A stretch of DNA of 64,000 nt from a virus: IMG/VR virus record IMGVR_UViG_3300046660_000367, positions 1 through 64,000 of that record. One strand, written 5' to 3'. A program made the position numbers and the translations under genes. This document shows positions 26,733-34,399 of this stretch, in pieces. The notes beneath the pieces are model-generated. The model did no database searches. It worked only from the letters and a program-made list of their open reading frames with translations, and was not told the DNA's origin. Every line of letters starts with the position of its first letter. The first letter of the stretch is position 1.

Positions 26733-27085
26733 GGCTGTCCTTCCGGGGATGGGGCGGCGGCTGGCACGCTGTCGCCAAATTCGTTTATGGTGTATCCATA
26801 AGGCGCATGGACATACGGTTCACCCGGCGCTGCGCACTGTGCCTGCTGCAGGCGCACCAGCTCCTGGTAAGCCGGAATCCGATCGACCGGCAGGTCCGGC
26901 CTCTCCCGCAGCAGCGCGCAGCGCGCCACCTGGTCGGCATGGTTAGCTTTCCAGTGGCGGGCGTTGGCCTCTGCCTGGCGCGCAGCCAACTTGGCCTCAT
27001 CGCGTTCGCGGCGCAGGATGGTCAGTTCTTCGTCGTAGGCGGCGATGATCAACATCACGACCTCGGCCACACTTTTGTCGTTCAT
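26729..27085 (-). CDS. Coiled-coil hypothetical protein
   Basis: The start is placed at ATG 27085 (MNDKSVAEVV), which has AGGAGG nine bases upstream. Earlier in-frame starts run through the SLOG gene. 118 residues: a helical, Arg/Glu/Ala-rich middle (LRRERDEAKLAARQAEANARHWKAN) and a flexible Pro-rich end containing YGYTINEFGDSVP. It overlaps the upstream SLOG gene by 4 bases. Function unknown. Confidence 0.65.
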   Translation of the reverse strand: MNDKSVAEVVMLIIAAYDEELTILRRERDEAKLAARQAEANARHWKANHADQVARCALLRERPDLPVDRIPAYQELVRLQQAQCAAPGEPYVHAPYGYTINEFGDSVPAAAPSPEGQP

Positions 27086-27441
27086 CTTGCCCATCCTCCT
27101 GTTTTCCATACCGGCACCTTGGCCGCTTCGGCTTTCGCCACCATGTCGGCCGTCCCGGTGCCGCCGGGGAAGGCGACCACCGCCTCGGGCCGGCCCTCGG
27201 ACAGCATCTGGCCATTGCGCAGCTTGCCGGCGATGGCCTGGCCATACTTGGCCCACTGCGCCTCAAACGTGCACAGCAGGACATTGTTGCGCTTGGCCCA
27301 GCTGCGCGCCAGCCGGTCGGCGCCGCGCGCACCGCCCTCGATCAACATCGTGATGCCATGCTTGCGGTGCACCGCGTCCAGCGCGTTGTCCACCGCGTCC
27401 TGGTCGGCGTAGTCGCGCCCGCCCGTCACCAGTATCCGCAT
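27082..27441 (-). CDS. SLOG-family nucleotide-binding protein (YspA/DUF2493-like)
   Basis: 119 residues from ATG 27441, overlapping the upstream stop (ATGA). The Rossmann-like fold shows MRILVTGGRDY at the N-terminus, IEGGARGADRLA in the middle and AFPGGTGTADMV near the end, the hallmark set of YspA-type SLOG proteins. Members bind nucleotides or nucleotide-derived signals. In phages they are common accessory genes. The nearby Acb2/Tad1-like gene makes a role in nucleotide signalling or anti-defence plausible but unproven. Confidence 0.8.
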   Translation of the reverse strand: MRILVTGGRDYADQDAVDNALDAVHRKHGITMLIEGGARGADRLARSWAKRNNVLLCTFEAQWAKYGQAIAGKLRNGQMLSEGRPEAVVAFPGGTGTADMVAKAEAAKVPVWKTGGWAR

Positions 27442-27728
27442 CAGGCGGCGCTCCTGGCCACGCCCATATCGCAATGGGTGGGGTCGGTGCGCAGCACCCG
27501 ACACAGGCACTGGTCTGACGAACAAAAGTCCTTCGAGGCCGCATACTCGCGCTCGACCCGCTCGATATCGCGCTGCACCTGCTTGCTGGCGTGACTGTCC
27601 GAGGGCGACATCGAGAACGTCACCTTGCGCCCGGAATGATGCAGCAGGACGTGGTGCTTGCTGTTCGGCGCCAGGGTCCAGCCGCGCGTGCAGGCGGCGC
27701 GCACCACGCGCTTGGTCTCCTTGTCCAT
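27441..27728 (-). CDS. HicA-like small protein
   Basis: 95 residues. The core TRGWTLAPNSKHHVLLHHSGRK has the beta-beta pattern and His-containing loop of HicA-type dsRBD-fold proteins. The helical C-terminus contains DIERVEREYA and a Cys-rich end (CSSDQCLCR). No HicB partner is adjacent; the upstream gene encodes a winged-helix protein. It could be an RNA-binding protein without toxin activity. Confidence 0.55.
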   Translation of the reverse strand: MDKETKRVVRAACTRGWTLAPNSKHHVLLHHSGRKVTFSMSPSDSHASKQVQRDIERVEREYAASKDFCSSDQCLCRVLRTDPTHCDMGVARSAA

Positions 27729-27730
27729 GG

Positions 27731-28105
27731 CTATGCCTGCGCAAGGGTTGTGCTGTCGTTCGACGCTTGCGCCGGCCCGAACAGCGCTTCGACCAGGTAG
27801 TCGCGCCGGGCGTGGCCGGTTTGGTAGTAGGCAAAACTGCGCTGCACTGGCAAAGCGTCGGGCGTGATTTGCTCGTCATCGAGCCGTGCCTGGTCGGGAC
27901 CGGGCGCCCATAGCTGGGTCCCGTCGGGCCGGTGCGCACGGCAGTCGGCGCGCAGGCGGTACAGGTACACCAATGCCGACTTCGGTGTGACAGCAAGCAG
28001 CACGGCGATATCTTCGTGGCTGGTGGCGCCGTGCTGAATCAGGTACTCGGCGACCAGGTTCAAGCGCCTGATCCCCTCTGGCTTGGAAAATCGCGTGCCG
28101 GCCAT
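27731..28105 (-). CDS. Winged-helix-type DNA-binding protein
   Basis: 124 residues from ATG 28105, with GGAG eight bases upstream. An HTH is visible at residues ~12-50 (IRRLNLVAEYLIQHGATSH, then IAVLLAVTPKSALVYLYRLR). The rest is polar. Probably a local transcription regulator. An upstream extension of the frame runs into the next gene and is rejected. Confidence 0.6.
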   Translation of the reverse strand: MAGTRFSKPEGIRRLNLVAEYLIQHGATSHEDIAVLLAVTPKSALVYLYRLRADCRAHRPDGTQLWAPGPDQARLDDEQITPDALPVQRSFAYYQTGHARRDYLVEALFGPAQASNDSTTLAQA

Positions 28106-28124
28106 CTGCTGGTCTCCGTATCGT

Positions 28125-28478
28125 TCATGCCGCCGGGTCAAGTGCCCCGGTCTGGTCGTTCGCCGCACTGCTGTCGCGCGCCGCCGGCCGATCGCTGCGC
28201 CGGCGCCGTGCCAGCGGCATATCGGCCGGCGACAACGACTGCAGCACCAGGTCGATGCCGAGCGCACGCAAGGTGCCGTACAGGCGGCCAACGTGCATGG
28301 CGTCGGGGTCGCTTTCCAGCACCGATATCTGCGATTGGCTCAGCCCCACCTTGGCGCCGAGCTGACGCTGTGACCAGCGGCGCGCACGCCGCGCACGAAT
28401 GATGGTGCCCGCCATCAGCTGGCACCACTGGTGGCTTTCTTCTTCCAGTGTCAGAGTCAATGGTTTACGCGCTGTCAT
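28125..28478 (-). CDS. XRE-family HTH regulator (HipB-like)
   Basis: 117 residues from ATG 28478, with AAGGAGA five bases upstream. HTH at residues ~22-58 (IIRARRARRWSQRQLGAKVG, LSQSQISVLES), followed by an Arg-rich tail. The layout resembles HipB/antitoxin-type regulators. No HipA kinase is next to it. Confidence 0.75.
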   Translation of the reverse strand: MTARKPLTLTLEEESHQWCQLMAGTIIRARRARRWSQRQLGAKVGLSQSQISVLESDPDAMHVGRLYGTLRALGIDLVLQSLSPADMPLARRRRSDRPAARDSSAANDQTGALDPAA

Positions 28479-28522
28479 CCAGTCTCCTTTTCCCCCAGCA
28501 CGCGGCACGCCCGCGTCGCGTC

Positions 28523-29140
28523 CTACGCTTTCCTGCCGGTCCTCGGCACGAAAAACTCCCTGATATCCGCATACTTCATCGTTAGCGCCCCACCGAACGC
28601 CTTCACGAACGCCGTGTCGTAGCTGGCCGCATTGAGGTTCGGCGAACGTATCTTCACGCCCGGCACGATCTCGCACAGCAGGTTGTCGGCATCGACCGAC
28701 ACATGCACCCGGCAGGCATACGGCCGCTGCGCATAGATGCTGCACCCCTGCTCGGTCAGAAAAGTGCACGCCACGCCCTCGTACTTCTCTTGCAACTCGC
28801 CGCCGAACTGGTTGAAACGCGCCGGCATCGTCAGCTTCGCGCCGGTCTCGCGCGCGATCACCTCGGCCTCCTGCACCGACACCAGCGTGGCCATCTTGCA
28901 GCAATGGTTGCAGCCCTTTTTGCATGGGGCAATGCCGCTTGAGGCCTTGACCACGCCGTCAGCCAGTTGGCGCAGCAGCACCACCTTGGCCTGCTTGCTG
29001 TTGGCCGCCTTGGCCAGCTCGGCCAGCTTTTGCCCCGCCACCGTGTCGATGCGCGCATAGATCGCATCGGAGCGTTTCTGCGCCTCGACCAGCATGTCCG
29101 GGTCGGCGCCGCGTGCGCGGATTGCTTCCATGTCAGCCAC
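28523..29140 (-). CDS. YkgJ-family cysteine-cluster protein (long form)
   Basis: 205 residues from GTG 29140 (ATG 29131 is an alternative). The N-terminal helical region of ~70 residues precedes the CKKGCNHCCKM cluster. Further cysteines occur in CTFLTEQGCSIYAQRPYACRVH, the CxxGCxxCC...C...C signature of YkgJ proteins. Second paralogue in this operon. Metal binding is likely; the role is unknown. Confidence 0.75.
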   Translation of the reverse strand: MADMEAIRARGADPDMLVEAQKRSDAIYARIDTVAGQKLAELAKAANSKQAKVVLLRQLADGVVKASSGIAPCKKGCNHCCKMATLVSVQEAEVIARETGAKLTMPARFNQFGGELQEKYEGVACTFLTEQGCSIYAQRPYACRVHVSVDADNLLCEIVPGVKIRSPNLNAASYDTAFVKAFGGALTMKYADIREFFVPRTGRKA

Positions 29141-29282
29141 GGCGACCGTACTCCTTCAGTGAGATAAACATGCCGGCAGTGCGGTGATGTTTACGTTTCC
29201 CATAAGGCGGGGCAGTGCCTGGCCGCCAGCACCCGGCGTACTCGCCCTCGCGCTGGTTGCGACTATGGATCAAATCAGTCAT
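29133..29282 (-). CDS. 49-residue protein with SRNxREGxY motif
   Basis: Starts at ATG 29282 with AAGGGG seven bases upstream. Sequence features: SRNQREGEY near residue 8 and KHHRTAG near residue 32. A similar motif (SRNAREGRY...GRHxRT) ends two other proteins of this operon (29275-29604 and 31512-31976). It may be a stand-alone copy of this module. Confidence 0.6.
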   Translation of the reverse strand: MTDLIHSRNQREGEYAGCWRPGTAPPYGKRKHHRTAGMFISLKEYGRRG

Positions 29283-29604
29283 TGCGCTGCCCCTTGGCGA
29301 TATAGCGCGGGTGGCGCAATGGTTGCGGTTCGCCGGCGCGGTGCGAGGCCACGCTCCAGGCGACATCGGCAGCCGGCGCACCGAACCAGTAACGCAGTTG
29401 CTTGGCCGTGCGCAGGTGGCGCCCACGGAACTTGCCGATATAGCGCCCCTCGCGGGCGTTGCGGCTATCACGCCGTTGCAGTGCCCACGCCAGCGCATTC
29501 TCCACCAGCTCGTCCATGGTCTGGCCCACGTCCACGGCGAATTGCGCCAGGTTGCGCGCCAACTCGTCGGGCAGCCGAAGCTCGATCTCGATCTTGTCGT
29601 CCAT
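29275..29604 (-). CDS. Ribbon-helix-helix-like protein with C-terminal SRNAREGRY module
   Basis: 109 residues from ATG 29604, overlapping the upstream stop (ATGA). The N-terminus IEIELRLPDELARNLAQF and the following helix MDELVENALAWALQRR look like a CopG/Arc-type RHH domain. The C-terminal part holds SRNAREGRYIGKFRGRHLRT and an aromatic tail. Likely DNA-binding. Confidence 0.6.
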   Translation of the reverse strand: MDDKIEIELRLPDELARNLAQFAVDVGQTMDELVENALAWALQRRDSRNAREGRYIGKFRGRHLRTAKQLRYWFGAPAADVAWSVASHRAGEPQPLRHPRYIAKGQRND

Positions 29605-29786
29605 CACTGGCCCCTTTGGCGGGCCGGGTAGTCCGCCCCGATCTGGATGAAGTCGGAACAGCGTGACACGCCTGGCGGCGGGCAGAACACGCTGTAGGAC
29701 TGCCAGGAACTGGCGGTGGCCATATAGCGGTAGCACATGCTGCGGTCAGGGCAGGTCGGGGTGGCGCACATGGAAATGTCAGCCAT
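29604..29786 (-). CDS. Small cysteine-containing protein
   Basis: 60 residues with cysteines in MCATPTCPDRSMCYRY and CPPPGVSRCSDF. It overlaps the downstream start by ATGA and the upstream gene's stop by 8 bases. Function unknown; possible metal-binding knuckle. Confidence 0.5.
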   Translation of the reverse strand: MADISMCATPTCPDRSMCYRYMATASSWQSYSVFCPPPGVSRCSDFIQIGADYPARQRGQ

Positions 29787-30441
29787 GATCGCCTCCCCAC
29801 ACCGCGATGAAATCCCGGCTGCCGTTGTGCGCGCGCGAGTACAGCCAGTCCGGGTAGATGATCCGGTGCGGCCGGTTCCAGATCGACTTGTGCCGGTGCA
29901 CCTGCTCGTTGCCGATGAAAATGTAGCTCTCGCAGGCGTCCAGCAGCGCTTCCTCGTCCACGCCGAACATATTGCCGCCCGCCTCGGGCCGATCTTCGCG
30001 CCACTTGTGTGTCACCCAGCAGGCCACCACCACCTGCGGCTTGTAGTAGTCGATGGCCTCGTCGGCGGCCATCTTGAACACGTTGGGGCCGTAGCTGATG
30101 ACCTTTTGGTGGGTTGCCGCGTACGCTGCCGCGATGGCCGGGTCCTGCTGCATCCAGTTATCGGTGGCGGCAATGCCCAGCGCGCCGGCCAGGGCGCCGT
30201 GCCCTGCGCCGATCTCGATCGCGCTGCGCCCGCCAATCTCGTTGCTGACCCACGCCACCAGCTCGGTCGTGGGCAAGCCGTACAGCGCGTTGCGGGCACC
30301 CAGCAAGGCGCGTTCCTCGACACTGGTGGCGCGGTAGTAGTCGGCCGGCATGATGCGCGGCCGGCCTGGCGTGCTGTCGTCCATCACCTCGTCGCTACGG
30401 TCGCGCACGTTGCGGATATCGATGATTTTCATGCCGTCCAT
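29779..30441 (-). CDS. SAM-dependent methyltransferase-like protein
   Basis: 220 residues. A motif I-like AIEIGAGHGALAGAL lies near residue 74, followed by an acidic residue and QVVVACWVTHKW near 135, consistent with a class I methyltransferase fold. C-terminal aromatic/basic residues are present (RPHRIIYPDWLYSR). There is no NPPY/DPPY motif, so a DNA-base methylase is not supported. Substrate unknown. Confidence 0.55.
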   Translation of the reverse strand: MDGMKIIDIRNVRDRSDEVMDDSTPGRPRIMPADYYRATSVEERALLGARNALYGLPTTELVAWVSNEIGGRSAIEIGAGHGALAGALGIAATDNWMQQDPAIAAAYAATHQKVISYGPNVFKMAADEAIDYYKPQVVVACWVTHKWREDRPEAGGNMFGVDEEALLDACESYIFIGNEQVHRHKSIWNRPHRIIYPDWLYSRAHNGSRDFIAVWGGDHG

Positions 30442-30806
30442 CAGTGGAATCCCTTGTCGATACCGTCGATGTAGGCTTCGGCTTCTGCCATGTTGTCAAC
30501 CTGCATGGCGACCAGCTTGATGTTGTGCGCCCTGGCCAGTATGGCGGCGATGCGCCGGTCGGCTTCCTGCTGATCGGGTTCCTTGCCGGTTTCCTTGGCA
30601 GTCAGGACGGCGGCCAGCTGGCCGATGGCGCGACAGGCCATCGCGGCGGAGAACACCACGTCTTCCCACTCCAGCACGTTGTCGTCAGCGTTGACGGCTG
30701 CGACCATTTGCTGGGTCAGGTAGGCGGCGAACGAGGCCACATGGTTCCCGCGCTCGGCGGTCATGGTGGTGGCGTTGTCGTCGGTCGGTTGTTGGTCGTT
30801 TTCCAT
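30441..30806 (-). CDS. Hypothetical helical protein
   Basis: 121 residues, mostly helical and Ala-rich (VVFSAAMACRAIGQLAAVL, RRIAAILARAHNIKLVAMQV). It overlaps the methyltransferase start. No family recognised. Confidence 0.6.
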   Translation of the reverse strand: MENDQQPTDDNATTMTAERGNHVASFAAYLTQQMVAAVNADDNVLEWEDVVFSAAMACRAIGQLAAVLTAKETGKEPDQQEADRRIAAILARAHNIKLVAMQVDNMAEAEAYIDGIDKGFH

Positions 30807-30818
30807 GGTTCGCTTTCG

Positions 30819-31067
30819 TTATGGGGTGGGTGGCGACAGGCCAAGCGCGGCCCGCCATGCGGTGGTGGCCGAGCGCGGGCCGCAGACCATGTTCACGCCC
30901 AGGCGCTGCGACAGCAGGCCATCGACGACCCACTCGTCGCCGTCTTCCTGGCTTTCGTCGGCCCAGGAGCGCATCAGCGTGACCATGTCGGTGAGCGGCA
31001 TCCAGCCCCGGATGACGCGGCAGTCGCGGGTGTGGGTGATGGTGTAGCTGCGTTCTCGTTCGGTCAC
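30819..31067 (-). CDS. Hypothetical protein
   Basis: 82 residues from GTG 31067, which overlaps the upstream stop (GTGA) and has GGAG upstream. Contains TRDCRVIRGWMPLTDMVTLM and an acidic EDGDEWVVD stretch. Unknown function. Confidence 0.55.
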   Translation of the reverse strand: MTERERSYTITHTRDCRVIRGWMPLTDMVTLMRSWADESQEDGDEWVVDGLLSQRLGVNMVCGPRSATTAWRAALGLSPPTP

Positions 31068-31291
31068 GCGAAAGCTCCGGTCAGGATGGCGAAATAGCGC
31101 AGGTCGGGCGGATACAGCTGGCCGACCGCCCACTTGGCGGCGGCGTCAGCAGCGCCAAAATCCGGCCAGGGCGTGGCATGGCGCACGTTGGGCACCGTGT
31201 ACACCTTGGTGATCTTGCGGCCGGCGCCATCCGGGTAGTGTTCGACGACGAGGAAACCACCGTAGACGGCGATGTAATAGGGCGCGCTCAC
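31064..31291 (-). CDS. Hypothetical protein
   Basis: 75 residues from GTG 31291, with GGAGG seven bases upstream and GTGA overlap with the upstream stop. Beta-rich start (YYIAVYGGFLVVEHYP), then a helical Ala-rich end. Unknown function. Confidence 0.55.
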   Translation of the reverse strand: MSAPYYIAVYGGFLVVEHYPDGAGRKITKVYTVPNVRHATPWPDFGAADAAAKWAVGQLYPPDLRYFAILTGAFA

Positions 31292-31515
31292 AGCCACACC
31301 TCCACAATACAAGGGGCGTCTTGTTCCTGGCGATCTAGGCGATACAGGTCGGGCGGCAGCCGCAGCCGCACAGCATCGAGCGTCGGCGCGAGCAGGTAGG
31401 AGGCGGTCGCCTGGTGGGTCATGCCGTCCCATAGCCGTGCGACAAAATGGTCAGGGAAGTCGTCGGGTCGGGCGGAGATCACCCATATCGGCAGGCGGAT
31501 AGTCGTCATTCTCAT
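31288..31515 (-). CDS. Hypothetical protein
   Basis: 75 residues from ATG 31515, overlapping the upstream stop (ATGA) with AGGA upstream. Contains LPIWVISARPDDFPDHFVAR and LRLPPDLYRLDR. Unknown function. Confidence 0.5.
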   Translation of the reverse strand: MRMTTIRLPIWVISARPDDFPDHFVARLWDGMTHQATASYLLAPTLDAVRLRLPPDLYRLDRQEQDAPCIVEVWL

Positions 31516-31976
31516 GCTGTTCCTGGAACACGGGTGCGCCAATGCCGGCCGCCATGCTTGAAGCCGTAGCGGCCCTCGCGGGCGTTGCGGCTGGTCCGCG
31601 GCACCGTCAGCAGGGCGCGCAGCGTATCCAATGTCAGCTGGTGGGCGTCAGCGTACTCGCGTTCGAGCATCGAGCGGATGCGCTCGTGGCCGGCCTGCGC
31701 CTCGGCCCAGGTGCGATAGCGCTCCATGGCGCCATAGTCACCGTCAGTAAAGAACACCATGGTCTCGAACAGGATCGGGTCGTCTTGCCGGAAGTGGTTG
31801 TGGTCGAGCGCGAGGAACACGGTGCTGACCCGGTAATGTTCGGTGCGGTCGTCACCGATCCGGCAAGCGGCCAAATTGTTGGCGTGCCACGTTCCCCACT
31901 CGATCACGTCGAAGCAGGGGACCGGCACGCGGTCGGCGCCGATCGTATAGAAGCCAGCCCAGCCGTCCAAGCTCAT
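31512..31976 (-). CDS. Hypothetical protein with C-terminal SRNAREGRY module
   Basis: 154 residues from ATG 31976, overlapping the luxR-type stop (ATGA). The N-terminal ~120 residues contain FDVIEWGTWHANNL and FLALDHNHFRQDDP, and the helical region contains HERIRSMLEREYADAHQ. The C-terminus SRNAREGRYGFKHGGRHWRT repeats the module of the 29275-29604 product, also at DNA level. Function unknown. Co-transcribed with the quorum-sensing-type regulator. Confidence 0.6.
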   Translation of the reverse strand: MSLDGWAGFYTIGADRVPVPCFDVIEWGTWHANNLAACRIGDDRTEHYRVSTVFLALDHNHFRQDDPILFETMVFFTDGDYGAMERYRTWAEAQAGHERIRSMLEREYADAHQLTLDTLRALLTVPRTSRNAREGRYGFKHGGRHWRTRVPGTA

Positions 31977-32701
31977 AGCGGCGCCACCGGCCGCGTCAGC
32001 AGTCCGAGTGTCAGCGCCTTTACCACGCAGTCGGTGATGTTGCTGCAACCGAGCTTGACGACCGCATGGCCGCGCACGTAATCCACCCGCCGCAGCGAAA
32101 TGCCCATCCGGCGCGAGGTCTGCTTGGACGTGTAGCCATCGGCCGTCCATGCCAGCACTTCCCTTTCTTCGCGCGTCAGCGTGACGGTGTCGTTCACCAG
32201 CAGGGTAGGGGAGACCAGCTTGCGCACCGCCTCGTCCATCACATCGGTCAAAACGGTCCAGCGCGGCAGCTCGTTCTCGTATTCCTGCTGGCCGAACGGT
32301 CCGCTGGTGCGCAACGCGGTGAAGCGGCCGATGGCATGGTTGCGATCGGCGGCGGCCAGGGTCCAGCCGGCGCGTACGCCGAGCCGGCGCATGTCCATCC
32401 AGAACAGGTCGGGCGGCCTTCCCTCGATCGGCCACAGCATCAGTTTGGCCGAGTTGCGCGCGTGCAGTGCCGTGGGCAAGGCCGCCTGCGCGCGGTGCGC
32501 CTCGACTTTGGCCAGCAATTCGCCGTCCAGGTTGGCGAGGAATAGGGAGCGGGGGGCACTCACCGGCAAGATCGTCTCCAGGGTATAACCACAATATTCA
32601 AAGCCCAGCATGCTGGCCAGCGCGACGGCGCCTTGCAGGGCGCCGTCAAGGGTCTGGTTAGGGACCAGCAATGTGCTGGCACAACGCTCGTACCAGTGCA
32701 T
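31973..32701 (-). CDS. LuxR-type regulator with autoinducer-binding-like domain
   Basis: 242 residues, starting at ATG 32701, which overlaps the upstream stop. The N-terminal domain (~1-160) follows the autoinducer-binding fold: LGFEYCGYTLE, then a WP...DLFWMDMRRLGVRAGW stretch. The C-terminal HTH (~172-235) is a clear LuxR/GerE domain (LTREEREVLAWTADGYTSKQ, then SLRRVDYVRGHAVVKLG). The Trp/Tyr/Asp residues that hold the lactone in classical LuxR are not obvious here, so the ligand may differ or be absent. There is no luxI gene in the window. It may couple phage decisions to host density, as known for a few phage LuxR proteins. Confidence 0.8.
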   Translation of the reverse strand: MHWYERCASTLLVPNQTLDGALQGAVALASMLGFEYCGYTLETILPVSAPRSLFLANLDGELLAKVEAHRAQAALPTALHARNSAKLMLWPIEGRPPDLFWMDMRRLGVRAGWTLAAADRNHAIGRFTALRTSGPFGQQEYENELPRWTVLTDVMDEAVRKLVSPTLLVNDTVTLTREEREVLAWTADGYTSKQTSRRMGISLRRVDYVRGHAVVKLGCSNITDCVVKALTLGLLTRPVAPL

Positions 32702-34086
32702 CAGCCAACTGCAGCCACGCTGGCCTCTTTCGCTGAATCGGTCAACCAGCCGCCAATCACCCGGTACATGTCCGTCACGCTGCCGTTGATCGGAACGTAG
32801 CGCTCGCCGGCTGCGCGGCGGGCATGCTTGGCCAGCTCATGCGACACGAACTTGATCAGCACGATCACCTTGTCGCAGTTGCGCACGCTGTCGATCTTCT
32901 TGCTGCTTTCGATGCACTCGAATTCAACGGACTGGAAACGCCGCTCAAGGTCGTCGGCGTAGGTGCTGCGATTGCCGACAATGCCGACGCGCATGACCTT
33001 GCGTGCCGGCACCGCGGGCGCGAGGGACAAGTGCGCTGGCGGCGTTGGCCGCGGCGGCGCAGCTTTTGCCAGGCCTTCGAGCAGCGCTGGCAGCAGCTGG
33101 GAGCCGATCTCGCGCACCAGCAGATCGACGAAGGGCTTGAAGGCGGTTTCCCAAGGGTTCGGCTCGGCAGCGACCGCGGCGGCGCGTGCCAGCAGCTCGC
33201 TATGCGCCTGCTGTGCCACCGCCATCTTTTGCTGGCCTTCCTCGACCTGCATGGCACGCACCGTCTTGAACGCCTCGATCAGCGGCCCGCGCAACATCGA
33301 CATGGCGACCTGTTTCAGGTTTTTGCGGCGGCGCTCGTCGGGCAGCACGATCTGCGCGCTGTACACGTCGGCCGCGTTCAGGGCGCCCAGGTTATTGCGT
33401 TCGGGGTACTTGGCATGCGGGTACTGGCGGTGCAGCTCGGCGGCGATCTTGACCCATTCGGTCTTGGTCCAGAATATCTTGCAGCTGGGTGCGTGGGGGG
33501 CGGTTTGGGTGATGACCGGGTGCAGCTTGGCCGGGGCGGCGGGTTTGGCTGCTGCCTCTGGCGGGCGCACGCCGGTGAACATCGGGTCGCCTAAACGCCT
33601 GGCTTCGGCGTAGATCACCCGCAGACGCACGATCGGGGAGCCAAGGGCGTTGAAGGTGCGCTGCCTGTCAGGCGCCATCATGCCGCCGGCCTTGTTCAGG
33701 TGACCGAGCCGGAGCTGGGCCAGGTCGGGCGAGTTGAACAGGTCCAATTGCGGGAACAGCGTCATCAGCGACAGCGCATAGAGCCGCCATTCTTCCGGGG
33801 ACCAGCGCACGAGCGCGTTGGGCGGTTTCTGGCGTTGACGGGGTGGGGATGGGACGCCGCCGCCAGCCTGGATCAGCTTGGCCGTCAGCTTCTTGACCAT
33901 GCCCTGCGTGAGCGCCCGCTGTCGATCCCGCGGGAAGGTGGCGTGCATGACCACGACAACTTCGTGGGCGGTGAAAACGAACTGCTTCGGCGTCACGGCC
34001 TGGGCTGCGGCCCGATCGGGGAATTGCTGCCGCAAGGCCTGCGCCAGTGCGTTAAATTCCTGCTCGGTCCAGTGAATTTTGGTCAT
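32701..34086 (-). CDS. Three Myb/SANT-like repeats plus DUF2325-like C-terminus
   Basis: 461 residues from ATG 34086 (MTKIHWTEQEF), with GGGG upstream. Three related segments start with a Trp-containing helix: IHWTEQEFNALAQAL, VRWSPEEWRLYALSL and IFWTKTEWVKIAAEL. They are spaced along the first ~260 residues like Myb/SANT-type DNA-binding repeats. The C-terminal ~90 residues (MRVGIVGNRSTYADDLERRF ... KVIVLIKFVSHELAK) fit the DUF2325 pattern and are paralogous to the end of the 44805-45503 product. First gene of the accessory operon; probably a regulator. Confidence 0.6.
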   Translation of the reverse strand: MTKIHWTEQEFNALAQALRQQFPDRAAAQAVTPKQFVFTAHEVVVVMHATFPRDRQRALTQGMVKKLTAKLIQAGGGVPSPPRQRQKPPNALVRWSPEEWRLYALSLMTLFPQLDLFNSPDLAQLRLGHLNKAGGMMAPDRQRTFNALGSPIVRLRVIYAEARRLGDPMFTGVRPPEAAAKPAAPAKLHPVITQTAPHAPSCKIFWTKTEWVKIAAELHRQYPHAKYPERNNLGALNAADVYSAQIVLPDERRRKNLKQVAMSMLRGPLIEAFKTVRAMQVEEGQQKMAVAQQAHSELLARAAAVAAEPNPWETAFKPFVDLLVREIGSQLLPALLEGLAKAAPPRPTPPAHLSLAPAVPARKVMRVGIVGNRSTYADDLERRFQSVEFECIESSKKIDSVRNCDKVIVLIKFVSHELAKHARRAAGERYVPINGSVTDMYRVIGGWLTDSAKEASVAAVG

Positions 34087-34157
34087 GGTGCCCCACTTGT
34101 ACGTGAAAAGTTGTTCGTTGACATAAAGCAAACCATACACACAAAATTGAATGAAAG

Positions 34158-34199
34158 ACACTGCGGAAAATACCAATTCCGGTATTAAAATTACAATAC
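34158..34199 (-). promoter_or_regulatory. Promoter with internal palindromic operator
   Basis: On the minus strand a TTGTAA box is followed 18 bases later by TATTTT. The spacer contains the perfect inverted repeat AATACC-6 bp-GGTATT (34169-34186). It would drive the accessory operon starting at 34086. The palindrome is a candidate site for one of the operon's own regulators. Confidence 0.5.
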
Positions 34200-34399
34200 T
34201 CACGGGACAGGAATGATGCAGCCAAGCAAAACGCCCGGTATTGTACAGGGCATTGTGATTTTGTGTCGTAGTTGCCTAGTTGCTATTTGGTGACAAAAGT
34301 CGGCCGACCGTGCGCCGCCAGCGCCCGCGCGCGTTGCGCCTGCGCGAAGTTGCAAAAAAGACAACATCAGTAACCCAAGGAACCCCATTGCCAAAGCAA

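Noticed and set aside
31973-34200. Classical lux box and luxI
   Set aside because: No luxI-type synthase and no standard CTG-N10-CAG palindrome seen near the operon; only the AATACC/GGTATT palindrome.
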